Assembly (NCBI GenBank): GCA_947499615.1
Contig: CANMOP010000013.1
Location: forward strand, 1 to 62,943
Reading direction: 5' to 3'
From: RH-chloro-G1 sp003670575
GTDB lineage: Bacteria > Chloroflexota > Dehalococcoidia > UBA2979
Length of the DNA: 62,943 nt
Shown piece after piece: positions 1 through 7,269 of this stretch. The translations under genes were made by a program, and so were the position numbers. Below the pieces are notes generated by a model that saw only the letters and a program-made list of their open reading frames with translations, was not told the origin of the DNA and ran no database searches. How positions within the stretch are numbered: the first letter of the stretch is position 1; each line of letters starts with the position of its first letter.

Positions 1-80
1 TTGTACGCGCCGGCGCCACGTTCGAGAAAGGAGTGCTTATCGAACAACACGATGAGCAGGATCAGGAAGACGCCGCGTGA

Positions 81-200
81 TCACCAGCACCACTGATCCA
101 CAACTCTTGACGATATCTCCGAGAACAGCGCGGGCAGCACCAACGCCGCGCCCGTGGCGCTCATCAGTTTCAAGAAGCCCCGTCGATCCGTGATCGCCAT
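81..200 (-). CDS. Tat-type leader peptide, interrupted gene at window edge
   Basis: A 39-residue minus-strand frame starts at an ATG with an AGAAAGG ribosome site 8 bases upstream. It reads like a twin-arginine leader: an Arg-Arg pair in TDRRGFLKL, then a hydrophobic Ala/Leu stretch. It stops at TGA just after the leader. The same frame continues past the TGA with a strongly hydrophobic segment (about positions 75-45) up to the window edge, so this may be a secreted or membrane protein broken by a nonsense change or a frameshift. Nothing of a mature domain is visible, so no function can be given. It could instead be a spurious short frame, although the leader and ribosome site argue against that. 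Confidence 0.35.
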   Translation of the reverse strand: MAITDRRGFLKLMSATGAALVLPALFSEISSRVVDQWCW

Positions 201-315
201 GTCCGGCCTTTCTAATGCGCCGACGTCCCAATGACCGACCCGAGGTGCCTCGGGTCTCATGGAAGGATGGTGCGGCACGGCCAGGACTCGCAGGTTTCGT
301 GACGACGAAGTTTCA

Positions 316-342
316 GTTACGACGCAGTAACGTCTTTGTTAC
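316..342. promoter_or_regulatory. Triple GTTAC/GTAAC site, operator-like
   Basis: GTTAC at 316-320, GTAAC at 327-331 and GTTAC at 338-342 repeat exactly every 11 bases, with the middle copy inverted. This is one helical turn per half-site, as in many repressor or response-regulator sites. It lies about 115 bases upstream of the minus-strand gene starting at 200 and downstream of arsM. The regulator is unknown. Confidence 0.35.
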
Positions 343-356
343 GGCCACATAGACGG

Positions 357-378
357 CCCGTCACAACACTGTGACGGG
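357..378. terminator. Hairpin downstream of arsM
   Basis: Perfect 9-bp stem (CCCGTCACA / TGTGACGGG) with a 4-base loop, about 125 bases beyond the arsM stop on the minus strand. There is no U-tract. It is probably the end of the arsM transcript. The rest of 201-503 shows no gene. Confidence 0.4.
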
Positions 379-503
379 AACACACCGCTGACGATCGAGG
401 CCACAGGGCGGCGGCGTCTGGACAATGGCCCGGCGAGGAGCGCGAGGGCTGCGCCGCACCCGCCGACGACCGGCGACCGAGAACCGACGCCGAGGTGTGC
501 GTC

Positions 504-1322
504 TCAGTGTTGTGGGCGGTAGGCGATCACGCTCGCAGATGCGAGGCCCGCTCGACCGGGGTACTCCGTAGCGGTGGACACGACGCGCTCGAAACCGGCG
601 GCCTCGATGGCGGCGACGTAGTCGGCTTCCAGCAGCGCACCGGACACGCAACCGGCCCACTGCTCCATGTCATCCTGAATGCCGTCCGGAACGCTGCGAG
701 TCCAAACGACGTCCGAGACCTGCAACCGGCCACCCGGCTTGAGCACCCGCAACGCCTCGCGAAACACGCGGTCTTTCTCCGGGGAGAGGTTGATCACGCA
801 GTTCGAGATGATCACGTCCACCGAGGCGGCCTCAACCGGTATCGCCTCGATCTGGCCGAGCCGGAACTCCACGTTCGTCGCGCCCACTACACCCGCGTTG
901 CGACGCGCCAGCTCGATCATCTCCGGCGTCATGTCCACGCCGATGACATGCCCCGTAGGCCCGACCATCTTCGCGGCCAGGAAGCAGTCGATGCCGCCGC
1001 CTGATCCCAGGTCCAACACGACCTCACCGGGACGGAGCGCGGCGATGGCGGTGGGGTTTCCGCAGCCGAAGGCAACGTCCGTCACGGTCGACGGCAGGTC
1101 GGCCATATCGGCATCCGCGTACAACCGCGCGATGCTGGACAGCTGCTCGCCAGTGGGCTCCGGCGTCACGCAACACGCGTCGTCGATGTCGCACGCGTTC
1201 TCGCCAACCGGCGTCAGCACGATCAGCGGCATGACCTTGGCGCGCGCAAGCACGGGCCGCACACGGCCGCCGTACGACTCCGACACCGTCTGCCGGATCT
1301 CATCCGCATCGCGATCACTCAT
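504..1322 (-). CDS. arsM: Arsenite S-adenosylmethionine methyltransferase
   Basis: A 272-residue cytoplasmic class I methyltransferase that converts As(III) to methylated arsenicals with SAM. The SAM site is the DLGSGGG loop at residues 104-110 with the acidic residue of GVDMTPEM near 130. The arsenic-binding cysteines are in place: C44 in NACDIDDACC, C87 in FGCG, C175 in ISNCVINL and C225 in WAGCVSG. These match the four conserved Cys of ArsM/AS3MT. A GAGGTGA ribosome site precedes the ATG. No ArsR-type regulator or other ars gene is in the window, so it stands alone, divergent from the DUF35/thiolase genes. A TATGAT box at 1372-1377 (minus) is a possible -10. The assignment is firm because the Cys pattern separates it from generic UbiE-like enzymes. 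Confidence 0.92.
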   Translation of the reverse strand: MSDRDADEIRQTVSESYGGRVRPVLARAKVMPLIVLTPVGENACDIDDACCVTPEPTGEQLSSIARLYADADMADLPSTVTDVAFGCGNPTAIAALRPGEVVLDLGSGGGIDCFLAAKMVGPTGHVIGVDMTPEMIELARRNAGVVGATNVEFRLGQIEAIPVEAASVDVIISNCVINLSPEKDRVFREALRVLKPGGRLQVSDVVWTRSVPDGIQDDMEQWAGCVSGALLEADYVAAIEAAGFERVVSTATEYPGRAGLASASVIAYRPQH

Positions 1323-1644
1323 CGGTCACCTCACGGGCTGCGGGGCAGTCTTGAACGTGCTTGCTTCGACGATCATACGGCGGAACGAGGTCGATCGCGC
1401 GTGCCCGGGTCGGGGGGAATCGCCGTAGGGAGCAGCGCGGCCGCTCGGCCCGGGCCCAGCACGAGTCGTGGCATGAACGCCGGGCGCATGGAACACATGC
1501 CCGAGCGTCGTGCCCGCCGTATGGATGGAGCCCAGCCAATATCTCGCGCACCTACGACCTTACAATGCATGTATTATCCGGGCGGTGAGGCGATCACCCG
1601 TGATCGAACGATGTCGCGACGCGATGAGAGAAGGAGCAACAGCC
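1323..1644. other. Divergent intergenic region, arsM / DUF35
   Basis: This 322-base region separates two divergent transcription units. No coding frame in it resembles a protein, and in particular no ArsR repressor is present. TATGAT at 1372-1377 (minus) and TATTAT at 1572-1577 (plus) are candidate -10 boxes, neither with a good -35. No convincing inverted repeat was seen. Confidence 0.4.
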
Positions 1645-2055
1645 ATGCCGAAGCCGGTTCCCGTCCCCGATGAGCTCAGCAAGCCCTTCTGGGACGCCGT
1701 CAACGAGCAACGCCTGGTGGTCCAACACTGCGCCGCCTGCGACCGCAGGCAGTATCCGCCCGAGAGAGTTTGCACCGAGTGCCGCTCCGGCGACCGCCTT
1801 GAATGGATACCGACCAGCGGACGCGCCAGGATCATCGGCTACACGGTGATGCACGACTCGCGAGTGCGGCTGCTCCAGGCCGACCAGCCGTTCAACATCG
1901 CGGTGGTTGCGCTGGAAGAGGACCCGGCGATCCGCTTCTTCTCGCACCTGCCCGGTACGCCGGCCGACGAGGTTCCGGTTGGGGCCACGGTGGAAGCGAT
2001 CTTCCCCGAACTCTCGCCGACGCAACGGATCCACGAGTGGCAGGTCGTGCGCTAG
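1645..2055 (+). CDS. Zn-ribbon/OB-fold protein (DUF35), partner of thiolase-fold protein A
   Basis: A 136-residue DUF35 protein. The N-terminus has the amphipathic KPFWDAVNEQRLVVQ segment, then a rubredoxin-like zinc ribbon (CAAC and CTEC pairs), then an OB-fold that ends in HEWQVVR. The ATG at 1645 is chosen for its AGAAGGAG site and because DUF35 proteins begin at this point; the longer upstream frame has no family similarity. Proteins of this kind form heteromers with thiolase-fold subunits (ChsH2 with Ltp2, or archaeal HMG-CoA synthase with thiolase) and may help bind acyl-CoA. A thiolase-fold gene follows after 57 bases, so the two are very probably one operon and one complex. A paralogue lies at 13682-14086. 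Confidence 0.85.
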   Translation: MPKPVPVPDELSKPFWDAVNEQRLVVQHCAACDRRQYPPERVCTECRSGDRLEWIPTSGRARIIGYTVMHDSRVRLLQADQPFNIAVVALEEDPAIRFFSHLPGTPADEVPVGATVEAIFPELSPTQRIHEWQVVR

Positions 2056-2112
2056 CCACGCCCGCACACCCGCGTTCTCCAGCTTCACGCGCAGCAGACA
2101 ATGAGGTGCCCC

Positions 2113-3441
2113 ATGGCAACGCCAACTCCGGTAGCACCCGCCTCCGTGTATCGCGAAGAGGTGGGCCTCGGCATTTGGGAACATCGAGGGAAGGTCGCGG
2201 TCGCGGGCATGGGGCACTCGCCGACCAATCGTCGGTGGGACGGCAAGCCAGAAACCAGCATGGGCGCGTATGCAATCCTCGCCATCCGCAACGCGATGGA
2301 GGATGCCGGGGTGTCGCCGGATCAGGTGGACGGGCTGATCGTCGTGCGCGCCGGCACGACTGGTGACGCGTGGGCGCCTCGACCAATCCCGGAGGATTTC
2401 GCCCAGACGTACGCGCACACCGACAACATCGAGGACGGACTGACGACGCTGAGCGTTGAGTGGTTGCTGCAGAACATGCCGGAGCTGACCAACGTCAGTT
2501 GCGTCATGCACACGCGCAGCGACTGCATGTCGAACGCCGTGGTGCTCACGGCGCAGATCGTCGGCGACGGGCTGGCGAAGTGCTGCCTGGTCGTGAAGGG
2601 CTGGGCGAATCCCGAGGGAAGGTACGGGCACGGCGGCGCGAATGCCCTCGCCGTCGCACCGGGAGCCAGTCAGTGGACGATGCCGTTCGGCATGGTATCG
2701 GGCATCCCAGGCACCGCGTTCGGGTTCGAGCAGTACTGCCGCCGATACAACACCTCACACGACCGCGTGGCACCGTTCGTCGTGAATCAGCGGCGCAACG
2801 GCCTACTGTTCCCCGAGGGGTTCTACGCCCAGCACGAACCGTACCAACTCACCGTGGACGATTATCTGCAGACGCGCTGGATCTCCAAGCCGATGTCGTT
2901 GCACGACTGCGATCGCCCCATCCAGACCGCCGGAGCCTACCTCTTCACCACCGCCGAGCGAGCGCGCGACATGAAGCAGCGCCCGGTGTACATCCTTGGT
3001 CACAGCTCCCAGCGCTGGACGAACCGCAGCAGCATTCAGACCCTCGATGAGATCGAGGCGTCCACCGACCTGATGGCGCGAAAGACCTACGAGGCATCCG
3101 GGCTCACCGCCAAGGACATCGATGTCTTCAATCCATACGACGGCTACGCGCTCTTCACCCAGTACTACCTCGAAGCGTTCCAGTGGCACGGCGTGCGGCG
3201 CGGAGAGGCGCACGACTTCTACGGCGACGACATCCGCGTGGAGGGGCCGCATCCCTTCTCATCCAGCGGCGGGAACAACGGGAACGGCCGCACCCGCTTC
3301 TGGATGCACACGGACTGCATCCAACAGTTGCGAGGACAGGCGGGCGCGCGGCAGATCCGGCTCAAGGCCGAGACTGCCATTTCCGGGGGGCCGACTCCCG
3401 GTGGAGCCGACTGGACGGTGTGGAGTAGCTCGCCCGACTAG
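2113..3441 (+). CDS. Thiolase-fold protein A (SCP-x/lipid-transfer type, probable Ltp2-like lyase)
   Basis: About 442 residues from the ATG at 2113, which sits just behind GAGGTG; an ATG at 2101 is also in frame. The protein has the N- and C-terminal halves of SCP-x-type thiolases, but the catalytic signature is altered. The usual active-site HDCF segment reads NPYDGY (His replaced by Tyr), and the Gly-rich C-terminal loop reads SSGGNNGNGRT rather than a GHP motif. A Cys in SDCMSNA could align with the nucleophile. Ltp2, a thiolase-fold retro-aldolase working with the DUF35 protein ChsH2, also lacks thiolase residues and uses tyrosines. A C-C lyase acting on a CoA thioester is therefore the best guess. 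The upstream DUF35 gene is the likely partner and a paralogue lies at 12274-13614. The substrate is unknown. Confidence 0.75.
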   Translation: MATPTPVAPASVYREEVGLGIWEHRGKVAVAGMGHSPTNRRWDGKPETSMGAYAILAIRNAMEDAGVSPDQVDGLIVVRAGTTGDAWAPRPIPEDFAQTYAHTDNIEDGLTTLSVEWLLQNMPELTNVSCVMHTRSDCMSNAVVLTAQIVGDGLAKCCLVVKGWANPEGRYGHGGANALAVAPGASQWTMPFGMVSGIPGTAFGFEQYCRRYNTSHDRVAPFVVNQRRNGLLFPEGFYAQHEPYQLTVDDYLQTRWISKPMSLHDCDRPIQTAGAYLFTTAERARDMKQRPVYILGHSSQRWTNRSSIQTLDEIEASTDLMARKTYEASGLTAKDIDVFNPYDGYALFTQYYLEAFQWHGVRRGEAHDFYGDDIRVEGPHPFSSSGGNNGNGRTRFWMHTDCIQQLRGQAGARQIRLKAETAISGGPTPGGADWTVWSSSPD

Positions 3442-3532
3442 AATGGGCACAGTTGCGCGCGAGGCGTTCGATACCTCGCGTGCACACACCCGCCATCGCA
3501 TTCGCCATGCACCACGCCGGAGGAGGCCCTCG

Positions 3533-3922
3533 ATGACTACGCAGACCCAGACGCAGGCCGAGCAGCAGGTGCTGGCCGCACAGCGCGCTCGCTTCGACGC
3601 CACGATCGCCCACGATGGCCCCGCACTCGAGCGGCTGATGGGCGACGACCTCACATACGTGCACTCCAGCGGCCGACTCGAGTCGAAGGCCGCGAACATC
3701 GCCGGGGTGCTCGCGAACGGCGCGTACAAGTCGGTCGTGACCTCGGAGGTTGCGGTATGCGTGGAGGGTAGCGTCGCCGTGATCACGGGCGTCGTCGACA
3801 TCACCCTCGGGCGCGCCGATGGCGACGTGATCCTGCCGCTGCGTTTCACCGACGTCTGGGCGCATCGTGACGGCGCGTGGCACGAGATCGTCTGGCAATC
3901 CACTCGCCGCGCCGAGGGGTAG
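3533..3922 (+). CDS. NTF2-like (DUF4440/SnoaL-fold) protein
   Basis: A 129-residue cone-shaped alpha+beta protein of the NTF2 superfamily. It has an N-terminal helical pair (AAQRARFDATIAHDG), the LTYVHSSGRLESK strand-turn and a C-terminal sheet ending WHEIVWQSTRR. The ATG at 3533 follows GGAGGAGG. The fold serves as an isomerase, hydratase or ligand-binding module, and nothing in the sequence fixes the reaction. It lies 91 bases after thiolase-fold protein A on the same strand, so it may belong to that pathway. It ends 22 bases from a convergent ABC permease. Confidence 0.7.
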   Translation: MTTQTQTQAEQQVLAAQRARFDATIAHDGPALERLMGDDLTYVHSSGRLESKAANIAGVLANGAYKSVVTSEVAVCVEGSVAVITGVVDITLGRADGDVILPLRFTDVWAHRDGAWHEIVWQSTRRAEG

Positions 3923-3944
3923 CGCGCGCCCCTGGACGACCGAC

Positions 3945-4691
3945 CTACTCGGGTCGTGACGCAGGCGCTGGTGCGATCGTCGCAGTCGCTGTGTCGGCCG
4001 CGAGGATCGCACGGCGCTCCGGCCCCGCCTCCAGGCGCTGCGCCAGCAGCGACAGCGCGTAGGACGGTATGAAGTACATCGCCGCCACCACCGTCAGCAC
4101 CTCGACGGGGTTGCCATACGTCGGCGTGTCATAGATCACCCGCGCGCTGCGCGAGAGTTCCAAGATACTGAGTACGCTCGCGAGCGAAGTGTCCTTGAAC
4201 AGCGTGATCAACTGGCTGACCACGCCGGGTGCCATGCGTCGCAACGCAATTGGAATCGCGACGTAGGTCATCGATTGCAGGTAGCTCAGCCCCAGCGCGC
4301 GCGATGCCTCGATCACCCCGCGCGAGATCGAGAGAATCCCGGCACGGATGATCTCCGCGACCACCGCGCTGTTGTACAGCGTCAGCGCAATCACCACGGC
4401 GGTCACCGGGCCAATCTTCAGCGGCGTGCGCGCCGATCCGAAGAACACGAAGAAGATCAGCAGCAGCAGCGGCATCGCGCGGAACGTCTCGACGTACACC
4501 ATCGCCGGCCATCGGATGATGCGCGGGCGTGCGAGGCGGGCGACTGCCATCACCACGCCAACCAACATGCTCAGCAGCATGCTGATCGCGGCCATCTCCA
4601 GCGCCAACACGAGCCCATCGAAGAGGAACCGCCAGATCGCCCAGCGCGTGAACGGCTCCCAGCCCGCGCCGACCATCAGAATGTCGCTCAT
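3945..4691 (-). CDS. Polar amino-acid ABC transporter permease (second permease)
   Basis: A 248-residue inner-membrane permease of the HisM/GlnP type with about five membrane spans. The EAA loop reads EASRALGLSYLQSMTYVAIP, where the ATPase docks. The start at 4691 is preferred to the ATG at 4733 because its ATGA overlaps the stop of the preceding permease (translational coupling). It is the last gene of the ATPase, binding protein, permease, permease operon and would heterodimerise with the product of 4688-5395. Confidence 0.88.
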   Translation of the reverse strand: MSDILMVGAGWEPFTRWAIWRFLFDGLVLALEMAAISMLLSMLVGVVMAVARLARPRIIRWPAMVYVETFRAMPLLLLIFFVFFGSARTPLKIGPVTAVVIALTLYNSAVVAEIIRAGILSISRGVIEASRALGLSYLQSMTYVAIPIALRRMAPGVVSQLITLFKDTSLASVLSILELSRSARVIYDTPTYGNPVEVLTVVAAMYFIPSYALSLLAQRLEAGPERRAILAADTATATIAPAPASRPE

Positions 4692-5395
4692 CGTGCGCGC
4701 GCCACTCGACGCTCCAGCCCGCCCGAAGCCCACGCCAACGGCAGCGTGAGCGAGAGGTACAGCACGCCCGCGACCCCGAAGAGCTCGAACGTCTGGAAGT
4801 TCGACTGCTGAATGCGGTCCGCCGCGGCCAGCAAGTCGATGACGCCGATCACGGAGACGAGCGCGCTATTGCGGAACAGCGCACTGAGGATGCTGGTGAG
4901 CAGCGGCACGGCAATGCGGATCGCCTGCGGAGCGACGACGTACAGTCGCGTCTGCATATACGTGAGCCCCACGGCACGAGCCGCCTCCGTCTGCCCGGCG
5001 TCGATGGATCGCAACCCGCTGCGCAGAGCCTCGGCGGTGTATGCGCCGGTATACAGCGTCAGCCCCAGTACCGCCGCCTGCTCCGATGACAATAGCCAGT
5101 GGAACGTACCGAGGTACGGGAGATCCAGCGGGGGCAACTTCGGCAGCGCGAAGAACCAGAAGTACAACTGGATGAGCAGCGGGGTGTTGCGAAACAGTTC
5201 GACGTAGGAGCCGGAGGCGACGCGCAACCATCGCCATTCAGCGGTGCGGGCCAGCGCGACGACGGCCCCCAACACCAGTGCGAGGGCCATTGAGACGGCG
5301 GTGAGCAGGATGGTGACCTGGTAGCCGTGGAGCAGCGCCGGGTAGTGCAGCCGCAACTGCTCCGCGGCGTCGCCCAAGAATCCGATGAAGCCCAT
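4688..5395 (-). CDS. Polar amino-acid ABC transporter permease (first permease)
   Basis: A 235-residue permease of the HisQ/GlnP family. The FRNTPLLIQLYFWFFALP stretch is typical of amino-acid permeases, and the EAA loop is EAARAVGLTYMQTRLYVVAP. It follows the binding-protein gene with a stem-loop between them and overlaps the next permease by 4 bases. The ribosome site before the ATG is poor, so expression may depend on coupling or be set low relative to the binding protein. Confidence 0.88.
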   Translation of the reverse strand: MGFIGFLGDAAEQLRLHYPALLHGYQVTILLTAVSMALALVLGAVVALARTAEWRWLRVASGSYVELFRNTPLLIQLYFWFFALPKLPPLDLPYLGTFHWLLSSEQAAVLGLTLYTGAYTAEALRSGLRSIDAGQTEAARAVGLTYMQTRLYVVAPQAIRIAVPLLTSILSALFRNSALVSVIGVIDLLAAADRIQQSNFQTFELFGVAGVLYLSLTLPLAWASGGLERRVARAR

Positions 5396-5414
5396 GACGT
5401 CTGGCGAGGCGCGT

Positions 5415-5447
5415 GTGAGGCGCCGCCCACTCCGGGCGGCGCCTCAC
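5415..5447. terminator. Intra-operon stem-loop after the binding-protein gene
   Basis: Perfect 14-bp stem (arms 5415-5428 and 5434-5447, loop ACTCC) between the binding-protein stop at 5458 and the permease start at 5395. In ABC operons such structures shield the 3' end of the binding-protein message and reduce read-through, so that binding protein exceeds permease. That role is inferred here. Confidence 0.6.
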
Positions 5448-5457
5448 CAACACATGA

Positions 5458-6387
5458 CTACGGGGTCGCGGGAACCTTGGCGCGAGCCTCGGCGGCCGGT
5501 GCCAGCCCTGGCGCCTGCCCGGGGTACTGGGCGTAGAGCTTGTCCCAGCGGCCGTCCGTCATCATGGAGTTCAGCACTCCGGTGGCGAACGCAGCCAGGT
5601 CGGTCTTGCCCTTCTTGATGCCAATGCCGTACGGCTCCGTGGTGAAGGTGCCGCCCACCAGCTTCAGTGTCTTGTCGACGCCTGCGAAGCCGGCAAGGAT
5701 GATGTCGTCCGTCGTGACCGCCTCGACGCGCCCGTCCTTCATGGCGGAGACGCACGTCGAGTATGTGGTGAAGCTCGTGAGCTGCACCTGCGGGGCCTTC
5801 TCCACGACGTTCTTCTCACTGGTAGAGCCCTGCACGGAGCAAACCTTCTTGCCGTTCAGGTCGGCTACCGTCTTGATGGTGGCGTTGTCGCCCTTCACGA
5901 GGATCGACTGCCCTGCGAGGTAGTACGGCCGCGAGAACTCAATCTGCGTCTTGCGGTCGGCGTTGATCGTCATCGTGGAGATGACGAGGTCTGCCTTGTC
6001 TTCCTGCAGGAACGGAATGCGGTTCGCCGTAATCGCCTCGACGAACTCGATCTGGTCCTCGCGCAGGCCCAGTCCCTTCGCGATTTCCTTGCCGATGGCG
6101 ACATCGAAGCCATCGACCTTCTTCGTGACCGGGTCCAGCAGGCCGAACAGCGGCACGTCGTACTTCACGCCGATGACCAGCTTCCCCTTCTGGACGATCG
6201 TCGCCATCGACGAGCCAGCGGGGAACGGTGTCGCGGTCGGCGTAGCGGCTGCGGTTGCAGCAGCTGGCGCCTTTGCGGCCGCGGTGGCGGTAGCCGGGGC
6301 CTTCGCGTCGCCGCCGCTGCCACAGGCGACCAGCGCCACAGCAAGCGTCGCCCACACGATGACCATCAATCGATTCCAGGTACTCAC
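5458..6387 (-). CDS. Amino-acid ABC transporter substrate-binding lipoprotein (SBP_bac_3)
   Basis: 309 residues from a GTG at 6387 that has GGAGG seven bases upstream; the ATG at 6453 has no such site. It has a lipoprotein signal with lipobox LVAC and an Ala/Thr/Pro spacer (about residues 28-58). The periplasmic-type two-lobed domain begins near SSMATIVQKGKLVIGVKYD. Family-3 features include GFDVAIGKEIAKGLG and the hinge-proximal VCSVQGSTSEK. It captures a polar or charged amino acid outside the membrane and delivers it to the two downstream permeases. The specificity cannot be read. Stem-loops flank the gene on both sides. Confidence 0.9.
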   Translation of the reverse strand: MSTWNRLMVIVWATLAVALVACGSGGDAKAPATATAAAKAPAAATAAATPTATPFPAGSSMATIVQKGKLVIGVKYDVPLFGLLDPVTKKVDGFDVAIGKEIAKGLGLREDQIEFVEAITANRIPFLQEDKADLVISTMTINADRKTQIEFSRPYYLAGQSILVKGDNATIKTVADLNGKKVCSVQGSTSEKNVVEKAPQVQLTSFTTYSTCVSAMKDGRVEAVTTDDIILAGFAGVDKTLKLVGGTFTTEPYGIGIKKGKTDLAAFATGVLNSMMTDGRWDKLYAQYPGQAPGLAPAAEARAKVPATP

Positions 6388-6416
6388 AGTGCCCTCCTCC
6401 TCGTGTACTTCCCCCT

Positions 6417-6454
6417 CATGACGCAGACGTCGATCGTGTCGACGCTGCGTCATG
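6417..6454. terminator. Stem-loop between ATPase and binding-protein genes
   Basis: A 16-bp stem with one bulged A (6427) and a 5-base loop (TCGTG). The outer arms are CATGACGCAG / CTGCGTCATG. It lies between the ATPase stop (6481) and the binding-protein ribosome site (about 6391-6398) on the minus strand. It could act as an attenuator or as a 5' stabiliser of a processed binding-protein message. Confidence 0.5.
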
Positions 6455-6480
6455 CGTGTCGCTTCACAACTACGTATGGA

Positions 6481-7224
6481 TTAGTGCGCAATGATACGGC
6501 TCAGGAAGCGCTGCGTCCGTTCGCCGCGCGGGTGTTCGAACAGCTCGGCGGGTGTCCCGGCTTCCTCGATGGAGCCGTCGGACATGAAGAGCACGCGATC
6601 GGCAACCTCGCGCGCGAACCCCATCTCGTGACTCACCACCAGCATCGTCATGCCGTCCCGCGCGAGGTCTCGCATCACGTCCAGCACCTCCTGGATCATC
6701 TCCGGGTCCAGCGCCGATGTGGGCTCGTCGAACAGCATCACCGTGGGGTCCATCGCCAGCGCTCGCGCGATAGCGACGCGTTGCTGCTGCCCGCCGGAGA
6801 GTTGCGCGGGATATGCCGCCGCCTTCTCCGGAATGCCCACGCGTTCGAGGAGGGAGCGTGCCCGCTCGTCGGCGGCGTCTCGTCCCTCCCCTTTCACCTT
6901 CCGAGGTGCGAGTGTGATGTTCTCCAGCACCGTCATATGCGGGAAGAGGTTGAACGACTGCTGCACCATCCCCACGCGCGCGCGCAGCGCGTTGACGTCG
7001 GTGCCGCGCGCATGCACGGAGATGCCCTCCACGAGCACCTCGCCGGCATCGATGGTCTCCAGGCGGTTGACGGTTCGCAGCAACGTGCTCTTGCCGGACC
7101 CAGATGGCCCGATGATCACCACCTTCTCGCCGACGCGAATCTGGTCGGTGATATCGCGCAGCACCTCGTGTGCGCCGAAGCGCTTGGTGACGTGGCGGAA
7201 TTCGATGATCGGGTCAACGGCCAT
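6481..7224 (-). CDS. Polar amino-acid ABC transporter ATPase (HisP/GlnQ family)
   Basis: A 247-residue cytoplasmic ATPase that powers import by the two permeases downstream. Walker A is GPSGSGKST, the Q-loop region is MVQQSFNLFPHMTVLENI, the signature is LSGGQQQR and Walker B is VMLFDEP, followed by the SHEMGFAREVADR switch His region. Length and motifs are those of the amino-acid PAAT family. It is the first gene of the four-gene minus-strand operon. Confidence 0.94.
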   Translation of the reverse strand: MAVDPIIEFRHVTKRFGAHEVLRDITDQIRVGEKVVIIGPSGSGKSTLLRTVNRLETIDAGEVLVEGISVHARGTDVNALRARVGMVQQSFNLFPHMTVLENITLAPRKVKGEGRDAADERARSLLERVGIPEKAAAYPAQLSGGQQQRVAIARALAMDPTVMLFDEPTSALDPEMIQEVLDVMRDLARDGMTMLVVSHEMGFAREVADRVLFMSDGSIEEAGTPAELFEHPRGERTQRFLSRIIAH

Positions 7225-7269
7225 TACCGCGCACTATACGGTAACCGCGCCCTCGACACCCGCCGAGGG

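Noticed and set aside
81..83. TGA in the left-edge gene as a selenocysteine codon
   Set aside because: No selenoprotein motif surrounds it and no SECIS-like stem is visible just downstream.
1323..1644. ArsR repressor beside arsM
   Set aside because: Frames in the gap are short, Arg/Pro/Cys-rich and show no winged-helix or metal-binding pattern.
2113..3441. Annotation as acetyl-CoA acetyltransferase
   Set aside because: The active-site His and the GHP-type loop are not conserved, so a thiolase reaction should not be assigned.
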